Shown here: piece after piece, positions 34,382-44,859 of the stretch | Position numbering within the stretch: the stretch's first letter is position 1 | How the letters are laid out: every line of letters begins with the position of its first letter | DNA from: Avena insularis | Lineage: Eukaryota > Streptophyta > Magnoliopsida > Poales > Poaceae | Assembly: GCA_023614405.1 (NCBI GenBank) | Contig: CM042691.1 | Coordinates: 169,480,927 to 169,544,926 of the forward strand | Direction of reading: 5' to 3' | DNA: 64,000 nt | Position numbers and translations under genes: made by a program | The notes under the pieces: model-generated | What the model saw: only the letters and a program-made list of their open reading frames with translations | The model's database searches: none | Told to the model about the DNA's origin: nothing

Positions 34382-35725
34382 CTATTTGGGATCTAGGTTC
34401 GTCCCAATGGCGGTGACCTTGGAGGCATCACCTACCACAAGTTCCACCAGCTTGGTCTCGATGGAGGCCTTGAATGCAGGAGTAGAGTCTGAGATCTGCT
34501 TCTTCGACGCGGGCATCTGTGAGTCGTCGACATTGTTCTGGATCTCTTTGAATTCTTCGCTGTAGAGGACAGCTTCCGCGAAGGCTGCTTCATTAATCTC
34601 GCAGTCCCTTGCCTTGGTAAAGCTTCTGGATACGGTGATTACACCGTTTGGTCCGGGTATCTTGAGTTTGTTGTAGACGAAGCATGGCTTGGCCATGAAG
34701 GTGTGGAATATGTCGCAGCCGAATATGACGTGGTACACGCTCTTGAAGGGGACCACCTCAAAGGTCATGCATTATTGGTGCTAATTATTAACATCGCCAA
34801 AGGAAACCTTAAGTGTAATGCACCCAAGGGACCGAGCCTCCCGACCAGGAACTACGCCGTGGAAGATGGTGTTGGTCCGCCTTAGGTTTGCCTCTGTCAA
34901 GTTCATCTTCTACAGTGTATCCAGGTACATGATGTTGATGCTGCTTCCACTATCCACCATACACTTGGTGAACTCCATGCCGTCAATCAAGGGGTTGATG
35001 ACCATGGCGTATTGGTTCTCCGTAGGGATAAGGTCTGGGTGGTCCGTCCTGTCCCAAGTAATTGGAACCTCCGACCAGCGCAGGTACTGGGGGACTGGGG
35101 GTAGAGTAGCCATCAGGATCCTCATAGAGGTCTTCTGTTGTCGGACGGTGGGGGTGCCAAGGAAAGTGTGGTAGACTGGCGCCTTCTTCATGAAGGGGTT
35201 CTTGCCCTTGTCGTCTCTCTTGGCGGCGTGCTTGGGGTCAACATCCTCGTCCATGTGACTTGAATCCTTGGACTCCTCCTCCTCCTTCTTCCCCTTGCCC
35301 TTGCCTCGCGGTCTGTTCTTCCGACATTGCTTGTAGCCGAACTCCGGGTCTTCCTTGAGGTCGTTGACGAACTTGCAGAGTCGATTGGTATGGGTGGCCT
35401 TGCCGTTGGCATCGAGGTGTACGAGGCACGACATATCGCGGTACTCTTTGTAGGTTTGGGGAACGCGGAGCGGCGACGAGGTGGTTTCACTTCCTCGTTG
35501 CTTCCCGCGGCCAGCTCCCCGTCCTCGGTCACGTTGTCCGCCATCACCTCGTCCTACAAAAGTCATGGCGACCATGTCGGGAGATTGCTTTTCTTCTGGA
35601 GCGGTTTTCTGCTTTGTACTGCTGTTCCTCGGAGCCTGAGTTGGAACGGCCGTTGCCGGCAAGGAGCCGCGAGCATCATCGTCGGCAGCTGTGAACTCAC
35701 TAGCCAACTGAATCATCTGGTTCAA
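34382..35725 (-). pseudogene. E2 gag tail and protease
   Basis: The frame from 35725 starts in the tail of gag (MIQLASEFTAADDD). It runs through a Lys/Arg/Glu-rich nucleic-acid-binding stretch with CRKNRPRGKGKGK and reaches the protease active site C-M-V-D-S-G-S-S near 34950. The protease then continues in another frame from 34768 (VIFGCDIFHTFMAK, then GPNGVITV). A frameshift near 34800-34900 splits the enzyme. The acidic run after it leads into RT. Confidence 0.75.
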
Positions 35726-36600
35726 GTCAAGCTAGTGATTGTCCTGCAAGCGCTTCATCTTATGTCAGAGCAACGTTCCCCTTTCCAACCCATCGATGAA
35801 GGCGGCCATGGCGGTTTGAGCGTGCACTCCTGCGTAGGAATTCTTCATGTCCAGCCAGCGGGAGAGGTAGGCGCGAGATGTCTAGTCTTTCTCTTGCACG
35901 CACCGCTATAGATCACCAACAGTGCAAGGACGCTTGTACATACCCTCAAAGTTCTTGGTGAATGCTTCTTGCATGTCCAACCAATTGCAGATGGATTTCT
36001 CCGGCAATTCGTCGATCCATTGACGGGCCGTGCCTGCCAACATCAAAGGGAGTTACTTGACGGCGACGTTGGGGTTACCTCCGAAATCTCCACCGCGTTG
36101 CAGTAGTCCTGCAACCATGTGGCTGAGTTGGCGGTGCCGTCATAGGGCTTGATGGTCTTGTCAATCCGGAAACCTTTGGGGTAAGTTGCAGACCGTATTG
36201 CAGGTCCAAAACAACGTGGTCCCAGGTATGGTCCTTCCCAGGCCTCGTGGATCTTATCGATCCGCGAAGGTGCATCGTGCGGCTCCGGGTTCTTCTTCTT
36301 CTTGTCAACAGGGGATGGGCTGCGTGAACGACGCGGGCCTCCTCCGCCATGGTGACTGCTAAGTGGCGACAGAGGTGGAGGTGGCGGTGGGTTAGCCTTT
36401 TTGCTGTTACCCTCCTGCGACGCCTCACGCATGTCACGGTTGCTTGTCGGACGCGGAGGGTCATGGTGTGACCTGCTCTTGTGTCCTTGGTTGCGCTCTC
36501 CGTCATGACGGGTCTGCTCCGCGTTGTTGCGGATGACGATGCCGCACTGCCTTGGCGGGGGCATATCCGTACGATGGTGAGCCCTGGGATCTTCATGATG
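35726..36600 (-). pseudogene. E2 gag capsid region (second gag-like segment)
   Basis: PYLGPRCFGPAIRSA, then GFRIDKTIKPYDGTANSATW, then after a frame change LPLMLAGTARQWIDELP, then LDMQEAFTKNFEGMYKRP, then AYLSRWLDMKNSYAG, then AFIDGLERGTLL. This is the Retrotrans_gag-type capsid fold that packs element RNA. Five stops lie between 36060 and 35730. The upstream Arg/Ser/Pro-rich part (36600-36300) is low complexity. Overlapping Arg-rich frames on the same strand are shadows of this one. Confidence 0.75.
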
Positions 36601-38110
36601 TCGGGGGATCAGGGCAGTGGCGATGGGCGATGAGGTCGGGCCTTTTCTCCGTGGTCGAAGGATATGGGGATAGCATCCTTCCTGTTACGCGCATCCCTCC
36701 GTCTTCGTTCTGATGAACCCGTATGGGACCCGACATCAAGAGGAGATCTGTCCCTTGTCGGCTTATACTGGCTAGACTGGCAAGGCGCTGGGTCAGACTC
36801 AAGCCTCTGAGTGGTGGCCTTTTACTGTTGCTTCACCGCCTTGGCCACTAGGTCATAGACCTGTTCCACTGCCTCGGGCGATAAATCCTGCTCCAGAAGG
36901 GTCTTGGCGACGGCGAGGTTAAGGAGTGGGGTAGGCATCACCTGTTTGCCTTCACTGTCAATGTATGGCTTGGCCTGTGCCAGCTTCGAGGGAGCCCATC
37001 CTAGGTTTCGGCGTACACCAGGATCGTTGATGACGCGAGCCGGAGCTTTCTTGGCCTTCTGCTGCTGCAGCATAGTCTTGTACTCGGCCTCCATTGCTCT
37101 AGCTTTCTCTATGGACTTCTGCGTGTTGACTAGATCTCGATCTAGCTTAGCGCCTTGCTCCACGATGGCTTGCGCTTCCTCCAGCAGCTGCTGACGCTTC
37201 TTGTCAAGCTGAGTCATGTTCTGGATATGAGCTACGGTCAGTGGCTCAACGAGGAGATTGCTGTACATCACTCTATCAGCTGGAGTAACTTGGGCAGCAG
37301 CAGACGTGGATGCCGGAGGAGGCAAGTTTGTAGTGTTGTTGATGCTCAGGCCGGTTCCGAGTTCCTGTGGCTGCTGCACTGGGTTAGGCGAAGGAGGCAT
37401 GACCTTTGCGCGATCATCGTCAGCAGCAATAAGTGGCCCCTTCCCCTTTTCCAGCGCTGTAGGAGGAGCTCGTTCGGGTTGATCTTCATCCATCGCCGTC
37501 CCAATGGTGACGAACACCTCTTGAGACGTGACGGCGTTGTTGGATTGCTCGTCGCGCGTGTACTCTTCCTCCATCTCCTGCATGGTGGAGTCTAGCTCTT
37601 CTGCACTGAAATCTATCTCCTCTGAATCTGCACTGAAGTCGGCGTAGAGCACGTCAATCACAGAGTCGGAGGGTGCCAGGACTTCCTCGATGACGGGGGG
37701 TGGAGTTGCAACATCAGGGACGATGACTGGAGGTGGCGGCGCAGCTGCGACGATGGCGGCCGGAGGCGGTGGTGGCGGTTGCTGAATCGGAGGGGCTCCG
37801 TCAATGAGCGCAAGTGCTGGCTGAGCTGCCGCTTCAGCCCCCGCGTAGTTGTTGACGGTGTTCACCATGCTTTCGAAGGTAAGGCGTCCTGACGCCTGTT
37901 ACCGTCTTAGAGAATGCCGGAGAAGCGTGCCATGGTCCAGTCCTTCCACAAAGTGATACATAGCATCATCATTGGGGTAGTGGGCCAGATCGGCTCGTAT
38001 ACGGAGCCACCTGGCCAGGTAATCGCGGGGGTTTTCACCCTATCTTTGAATGCAATGCGCTAGATCAAAGATGGTAACCACGCCGACGAACTTGGATCTC
38101 TGCTATCCAG
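36601..38110 (-). pseudogene. E2 N-terminal gag region with an extra gag-like segment
   Basis: From about 38080 the frame reads VVTIFDLAHCIQR, stop, GENPRDYLARWLRIRADL, then DDAMYHFVEGLDHGTLLRHS. This resembles the second half of a Retrotrans_gag domain. It runs (past one stop near 37902) into a 348-residue frame at 37868-36822: Pro/Ala-rich (PPPPPPAAIV), then acidic (DFSADSEEIDFSAEEL), then a Gln/Lys/Glu coiled-coil-like part (KRQQLLEEAQAIVEQGAKL). It is continuous and well preserved over 1 kb. A gag-like segment here as well as at 36.1-35.7 kb is unexpected. Confidence 0.65.
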
Positions 38111-38495
38111 ACGCACGGGCGAAGCCGGCGGACTTGCAGTGATCTTCCACCATTATATCCTGCACAGGGGCGGTTTGGGTGGGCCTTGAATTTTTCTGAT
38201 ATTTGCCGGCAAACTCCAAAGAGAGATCCGACATCGATCCTTCCGCAAACGTATCCTCCCCGTAGGCGGTCCATGCGGGCCTTGATGCTCCTCCGACTCC
38301 TAGGGAACTAGTGCCCGAGTCGGTTTCGCCAATGAAGAGGTGAATGTCTCCAATAGGAACGATCGAACACCACGTAGGGTTCGTCTTCGCCGGGATCCAA
38401 AAATCGTCGAGAGGGATGATCGGAACGTTGCCGGAGAAGAGAACGCGACCGATGGCCATGGTTTCGCTGATTCCCGTGAAGATCTTGGTCCTCAC
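38103..38495 (-). pseudogene. E2 leader reading frame after the primer site
   Basis: A 130-codon frame starting 28 bases after the primer-binding site: M-R-T-K-I-F-T-G-I-S-E-T-M, later VPIIPLDDFWIP and LFIGETDSGTSS. It runs towards the gag-like segment and stops just before it. It is probably the true N-terminus of gag. I recognise no domain. Confidence 0.45.
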
Positions 38496-38522
38496 CCGCT
38501 GAAGAGCCTAAAGCGCCTCTTG

Positions 38523-38540
38523 CCCCACGGTGGGAACCAA
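38523..38540 (-). promoter_or_regulatory. E2 primer-binding site
   Basis: TTGGTTCCCACCGTGGGG on the minus strand, directly after the LTR end. It resembles the TTGGCGCC-type primer sites of Tat elements, which pair with a tRNA 3' end. Two or three bases have changed. Confidence 0.6.
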
Positions 38541-39107
38541 CTATCGTGGTATTGCCGACAAGTACGCCATGGAGGGGTCCTCACAGTGCGTGTTTAGAGA
38601 CGTGGGGGAAGGCAGACGGCTGACGGGTACGAGGTAACATAGCTTACCCAGGTTCAGATCCCATGACGGTGGCGGAATCCTACTCCTGCTATAAATCACT
38701 ATAAGGGCAATATGCCGAGTTACAGGGATTGGTTCGCTATGCGAGGTGACTAGAAACTCTAAGTTATTGTCTGAAGTTGTGCCCTAAAGCCCCCCATAGG
38801 CCTGACTTATATAGTCACCAGGTCCTAGGGTTACAGGGAAAAGTCCTAGCCGGAAAGGTTACAGAGTCCTACACCGTCTATTACTAGTCTTGCGTGTCTT
38901 GTACTCCAAGGCTCCGGGTACGTCGGTGACTCCAACCATAGCCTTCCTTTATCCGACATGGGCCTCCCTTCTGGATCCATCTAACTGGGCCGCCTAGCAT
39001 GCCATGGGCCATGCTACCAACTGTGGGCCACCCGGGTTATCTGGATAGGAGACATGCTATGAGGATACCCATATAACATATCCCGAACAGCCAGGGTGAT
39101 ATCCCCA
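38541..39107 (-). mobile_element. E2 5' LTR (about 567 bp)
   Basis: It begins TGGGGATATCACCCTGG at 39107 (minus sense), contains TATATAAG at 38815-38808 in CTGGTGACTATATAAG, and runs to the primer site. The part around the TATA box and the GGATTCCGCCACC...CTGAACCTGGG part match the E4 5' LTR at 63626-64000. The TG start is inferred from related LTRs; the terminal CA is not intact. Confidence 0.65.
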
Positions 39108-39664
39108 TTTCGAAAAAAAGGTAAGCACTATTAATGCACTCAGACTGGTGAAATAGCTCGATGCTAATAAATACCTCGGGAAGATCAATAGAGGGCTTGC
39201 CAAGGAATTCCCGAATGGGAGCGAACTAGCATACGAGGTCAACCCTCGCTTTATCGCTATTATTAATGAAAAGACTTTTGCAGGAGATGATCCATATGAG
39301 GGTCCTTACACTAATTTCATGCATTTTACCGAGCTATGTTGTACTCTTAAATTGAGAGGCTATTCTGATGATGAATTGAAACTTAAATTGTTTAGCCAAT
39401 CTCTAACCAACACAACTTTGGCTTGGTATAGAATTTGCCCTGCAGAGAAAATTGATACTTGGGAAAAACTTGAAGGATAATTTGTGTTTTGATTCTTTCC
39501 CAAGGAAAAGACCCCTGAATTAAGAATGGCAATTAAAAACTTCAAGAACCGCCCAGCTGAAGGCTATGTAAGGTCCTTCAAAAGGTATAAGAGTCTACTT
39601 CATAAATGTCCTCATCAAGATTTACCTGAATGGTACATTTTACACATTTTCTATGGAGGACTTA
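39108..39664 (+). pseudogene. Athila-like gag fragment
   Basis: From about 39180 the plus strand reads FPNGSELAYEVNPRFIAII, then FAGDDPYEGPYTNFMHFTEL, then LKLKLFSQSLTNTTLAWYR, then WEKLEG, two stops, then FFPKEKTPELRMAI, then LLHKCPHQDLPEWY and FYGGL. This is the Retrotrans_gag pattern of Athila-like elements (W-L, FFP-K-T-LR, CPHH, FY-GL). It ends exactly at the LTR start at 39665, so the rest of gag and all of pol are deleted, or the LTR landed inside gag. Confidence 0.7.
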
Positions 39665-40368
39665 TGTAACATCCCAATTTCAGCAACCCTGATTTGTTGT
39701 CCGAAGGGCAAAAATCAGGGGGAACAAAAAAAAAATTTTAATTGTTGCAATGTTCACTTACTTGTTTGTTTGTGTTCCTACATCTGATTGTGTATTAGAT
39801 AATATACTTCTCACCTCAACCTCAGTTGACAAAAGCTATTTTTCAAAAGAGATTACTTGGCTCATTCCATATTCTCAAATGTTTTGACAATTCAAACTTG
39901 AGCCAAGATGGATTTGCCACAACCAAATATTTTACTAGTTATATTAAAAAAACTATGAAGACCTATATATAATCTCCTTATGTTTTCAAGACAGAATTTT
40001 TCAACTACTCTTATCTCTAGGTTTTCCAAAACCTTTCCTAAAACCTTTTCACTCCAATCTTGGTGGAAATACCTAGAGGTTCGTATCTTACTTAAATTCA
40101 CAACTAATTCAAAATACCCATCCTTACCTAAAGATAGTCTTGATGGTAACCTTACAAGAAGTTGGATAAGTTGGTTAAGATGAATGACCTTGATATGTTG
40201 TCTGATGAATTGCCTTGATCTGTTGTTTGCCTTGTGTGCTTAGGAACTAGAGTGAGCGAATATAGTGGCTCATCCCTTAGGACCCAAGAAATAGTTGAGA
40301 TCATCAATCTCAAGCTAAGCATCCCAAACTAAATCTACCTTGAGTCACTCATGTGAATCTCTAATCTA
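39665..40368 (+). mobile_element. LTR (copy B), sister of 1-1098
   Basis: It begins TGTAACATCCCAATTTCAG and follows the same block order as copy A on the opposite strand. It contains CCTATATATAATC near 39960, a possible TATA region, upstream of the ATGTTTTCAAGACAG block. It is cut short at 40368 by repeat H. Confidence 0.65.
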
Positions 40369-40960
40369 TTGATGTCTACACACTTCTATTCATATAGACA
40401 GTTGTTGGGCCTCCAAGTGCAGAGGTTCGTAGAACAGCAGCAAGTTTCCCTTAAGTGGATTACCCAAGGTTTATCGAACTCAGGGAGGAAGTGGTCAAAG
40501 TTATCCCTCTCAAGAAACCCTGCAATCAAGATACAAGAAGTCTCTTGTGTCCCCAACACACCCAATACACTTGTCAGGTTTATAGGTGCACTAGTTCGGC
40601 GAAGAGATAGTGAAATACAAGTGATATGGATGATTATAAGTGGTAACGGTGCCAGAAAAGAGATTCTAACGGGGAGGAAAAGACTAAAGGCAAAAAGATG
40701 GAAGCAAGCAAACATGCAATAGATCTAGTTGTTAACGGTGTTTTAATGTTTAGAAACTAGGCCTAGGGATCATACTTTCACTAGTGAACACTCTCAATAA
40801 ATATATTCTCTTCATGATACTACCCTGAACTACTCTCCGGTTGGACACTCTAATCCATGGTAGGGCTATAAAAGCACTCCTCAAATTCCGCCTTCCCCAT
40901 CTAGATAAACCCACACTGACACCTTGAGTGCTAGATGGTTCCAACAAACACCACAATTTC
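40369..40960 (+). repeat. Repeat H, first segment
   Basis: It begins TTGATGTCTACACACTTC and contains GTTGGGCCTCCAAGTGCAG, GTTTATCGAACTCAGGGAGG and TAGGTGCACTAGTTCGGCG, a combination I recall from a very abundant repeat in pooid grass genomes. The class is uncertain: I recall it as part of a retroelement but cannot prove this here. LINE-B interrupts it. Confidence 0.6.
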
Positions 40961-41027
40961 TTTTTTTGAGGGTAAAATAGTAGGGTAAAGTACCCCACTT
41001 TCAAAAGAGGGATAACATTCTAAGCAT

Positions 41028-44000
41028 CTATCTCCTGTCTAAATTATTTGCAATCCAATCTTTGAGGCCCTGATAATTCTTCTTCTTAATTCTATACAGG
41101 ACCCATCTTAATTCCTGAGCGACAATAGCCCTCCATTCCTCAAGCGAAGCATGCTTGTTGTTGAAGATTAAATTGTTTCTGCATATCCAAATGCCCCAAG
41201 CTCCAAGCATAATAATTTCCATTGCAAAAGGGACTTTAAGATCTTTTTTAATACTGGCTATTGCTTCAAAAAGATTTTGATCAGTCACCTAGACATGTGA
41301 GATTTCAGCCCAGCAAGCTCTTGCAAAAGGACAGTCCGAAAATAAATGTAGAATGGTTTCTTCACTGATGCAGCCATGAAACACACATTCATAAGAAGCC
41401 AGAGTAAAACATTTCCTTTTCAGAAGGTTTCTTGTGTTCAGCCTATCAAGAAGCAAGAGCCAGAAGAAGAATTTGTGCTTTTGTTGACAAGAGGACTTCC
41501 ACAACCAGGAGAAATGTGGCTGTACAGGTTGGCAACCAGATAAAGAATAATAAGCCTTTTGGACTGAAAAATTACTGCCCCAAATGTAACTCCAGTTGTC
41601 AGCTTCCCCCTGCATGCCAATATTAAGAATTTGCTCAAGGCTTTGATATTCCTGGTAAGCTTGCTGTGACAGAGGGAGGAAAAAATGATCTTGAGTATTA
41701 TCTGTCTACAGGAACTCATTGACAGAGATGTGTGGTTTTTTTGCATAGGAAAGGAGATGAGGATGCTTATGCTGCAGACAACCATCATTCCACATATCAG
41801 ACCAGAGAAGGGTGGATTTTCCATCTCCCACCGAGCACTTTGCAATTCCTTTAAAAATGTCAATCAATTTCAAATGAGCTTTCCACCAAAAGGATCCCTC
41901 CAGACTTCTTCCAGGTAGTTTACCATTACAGTAATAAGTGTTCCATATAAGGTGAACCCATGGGATATCCTTGTGATAGTAAAATTTATCCAAATTCTTC
42001 AAAAGAAGTGCAGAGTTTTGAACATTAAGGTCAAGCACTCCCAATCCCCCATGGTTCTTGGGCTGACAAACTTTCTTCCATGCAACAAGAGATTGATCTC
42101 TAGCTTGAACATCAGATGTTTTCTTTCTCCACAGACATTGTCACATATACTTAATCAATTGTTCTTTAATAGTGACAGGAAGATCAAAACAACTCATGTA
42201 ATATATGGGAAGGGAAGATAAAACAGATTTAACTAGCTATAGTTTCCCCCCATAATTAAGAAAATCAGCAATCCCACACAACCTTTTCTCAACTCTCTGA
42301 ACAATAGGCAGGAAATGTTCCACTGCAGGCTTATTTATACCTAAAGGCAGACCAAGGTAGGTGAATGGCAATGAGCCAGGGAGGCAAGAAAGAGTATTGG
42401 CAAAGTGCCCAAGCCTCACAGAGTCCATGTTAATTGGCATCATACTAGATTTAGAATAATTAACTTTGAGTCCAGTGGAGAGAGCAAAAGTATGAAGAAG
42501 AGCCTTGCGGCACAATAGTTACTCAGAGTTAGCCTTAAGGATTAATAAAGTGTCATCTGCATACTGCACCACAGGGAAATCAGGACAGAACACACCTTCA
42601 ATGGGAAGGGAAAGAAGACCAAGATTCATTGCTTTATTGAGGATGCTTTGGAGAAGATCAGCAGCCAAGACAAACAGGAGAGGAGATAAAGGATCCCCTT
42701 GTCTAACACCTCTTTTGCAATATTTTTTTCCCAGGCACTCCATTTAATAGAACAGAGGAGGAAGCTGAACCAAAGATTAACTGAATCCAAGAAATCCATT
42801 TATCACCAAAACCTTTGGCTTTGAGGATATTGATAATTGCAGAGTGCTCAATTCTATCAAAAGCCTTTTCAAAGTCAATCTTAAGAATTAAAATTTCTTC
42901 TTTGGACTTGTGGAATTGATCAAGGAATTCAAATGCCTAACCTAAACAATCTTGGATAGACCTTTGTTTGAGGAAACCATATTGATTCTTGTGGACAAGT
43001 TTAAGGATGACCTTCTGCAGTCTATTAGCCAGAATTTTGGTTATAATCTTGAAGACACTATTTAGCAGAGAAATAGGCCTAAAATCAGCAGGTATCAGAG
43101 GAGCTGCAATTTTTGGAATGAGGGTGATATAAGAGGCATTAATGCTTTCCAAGGAAGTTTGACCCTCATAAAAATCCACAAGGAGTTGTTTCACATCATC
43201 CCTAATAATAGGCCAACATTGTTTCATGAATTCATTATTAAAACCATCAGGGCCAGGGGATTTATCATTTGGCAGATCTTTAATGACCTCATCAATCTCC
43301 TCATCAGAGAAAGGCTTTTCCAAAGCATCCTTTTCCTCTTGCCTTAAGCATTCCCCAGCCAAGTCATTAAGATTGAAGTACATTTCAGGCTTATCAGAAG
43401 TACCCAATCTATCTTTAAAGGCATTCCATAGGAGATTTGCTTTGCCATCATGATCATAAATCTCATCATTAGAAACATCCTTAAGCATGGAAATGTAGTT
43501 ATGCCTAAAACTTATGGTAGCTCTGGAATGAAAGAATTTTGTGTTTTCATCACCCAGCTTAACCCATTTAATTTTCCCTCTCTGCTTCCAATAAGTATTT
43601 TGGTCTTGTAACAGAGAAATTATAAGATTTTTCAGGAGATCTCTGAGATTCCATTCTTGGACAGTAAGAGTTCTCATTTCCTCCATGACATCCAGAAAAT
43701 CAATGGTGGCATTAACATTGCAGATTTGTGATTTCAGGCAGGGCAGATTTTTTGCCCAGAGCTTCAGCCCCCTTCTCACATTTTTGAATTTAGCATTGAT
43801 TTTTTTTGCAGAATCCCGAAAGCCCACAGGAATATTCCAGGCATTTTGAACAATAGCTTTAAATTCCTTATGATGCATCCAATGATTTTCAAATCTAAAC
43901 ACCTGGGCTTTGGGAATCATTGTGCCAATGGAAATGACACAAGCAAAATGATCAGAGGTAGGTTTTGTAAGAGGAGCAACAAAAGTTGAGGGAAAACTCT

Positions 44001-44640
44001 GAGTCCAGGAAGTAGAAGTAAAAAACCAGTCCAACCTTTCCAAAAGGGGTTCTTTTTTGCATGTTACTCCAAGTAAATTTTCTACCTTTAAGGGGTAGTT
44101 CTATGAGACCCAAATTATTAATGGCTTCATTGAAGAGAAGCATACCATTCACATCCCCACCCAATTTGTTTCTATCAGAAGGCTGTCTATAGAAGTTGAA
44201 GTCACCCACAATGAGCTAGTCCATATCATTAGGCATATCAATATTCCCAAACCAGTCCGAAAAGTCTGCCTTTTTTCAGGTAAGCATGGCCCATAAATAT
44301 TGATGAGGATCCAGGATTCATTGGACAAGAGAGATGTCAAGGTGATGGAGATGGAGAACTCATTGTGAAAGGAAAGATACCTAGAGAATAGAGAACTATT
44401 CCAAATGGTGATCAAACCTCCAGAGGCTCCTCTGGAGAGAAGAAATTCAAAATTGGTAAATTTGGGGGGGGGCAGAATTTTTTAATCTAAGAGCTGTCAA
44501 AATCTTCTATCTTAGTTTCTTGAAGACAAATAATGTCACAGCCAGACTCCTCAATTTTATTTCTGAGAGCTATCCATTTTTTCAGAGTTAATACCCCTGA
44601 TATTCCAATTCAAGATCTTCCAAATTCTTTTGTTATTCAT
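41028..44640 (-). pseudogene. LINE-B ORF2: endonuclease, reverse transcriptase, zf-RVT
   Basis: It starts M-N-N-K-R-I-W-K, NWNIRGINSEKKW and DIICLQETK (endonuclease). The long frame 44043-42937 covers [49 protein letters not shown] and [16 protein letters not shown]. The RT palm reads [17 protein letters not shown] and has YADD at 42563-42552. The C-terminus has FSWLWKSSCQQKHKFFFWLL and a tail WGIWICRNNLIF...DRR before the stop at 41028. At least four stops or frameshifts break it (near 44470, 44045, 42940, 42518). It is better preserved than LINE-A. Confidence 0.88.
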
Positions 44641-44859
44641 TAAGAAACCAGATGTAAGTAGAGTGATGAGGTGATATAAGTAATGTAATCACCCAATTGT
44701 GGAAACAGCAATCACATAGGCAAAAGGCAATCCATATCATAACACCACAGACAGATTCCACAACAAGTACCAAACACATGAAAAGATCACAAGAACAGGT
44801 CACAGGACAGGGAGTCAACAAGACTCCAGCAAAAGACTTAGTTTGATACATTAAAACAC
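44641..44859 (-). other. LINE-B inter-ORF region
   Basis: The stretch between the ORF1 stop and the ORF2 start. LINE-A keeps a recognisable relative at about 11500-11702. Non-coding. Confidence 0.6.

Larger units (their letters stand above)
24748..39107 (-). mobile_element. E2: minus-strand Tat Gypsy element, split by a CACTA transposon and lacking its 3' end
   Basis: Read on the minus strand from 39107: 5' LTR (to 38541), primer site, leader frame, a long gag region, protease, RT and RNase H (to 33036), then after the CACTA insertion the second RNase H and integrase down to 24748. Integrase is cut after Y-Q-Q-K-L, and no 3' LTR or convergent gene remains. With the 6702-bp insertion removed, the element has about 7.7 kb left. 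The junction reads smoothly from I-K-S to Q-A-L-V-D-F across one copy of the target duplication, which proves the nesting order. Confidence 0.85.

Noticed and set aside
36043..36596. Two overlapping Arg-rich proteins on the minus strand
   Set aside because: Only one frame continues the gag sequence; the other is a shadow produced by GC-rich codons.
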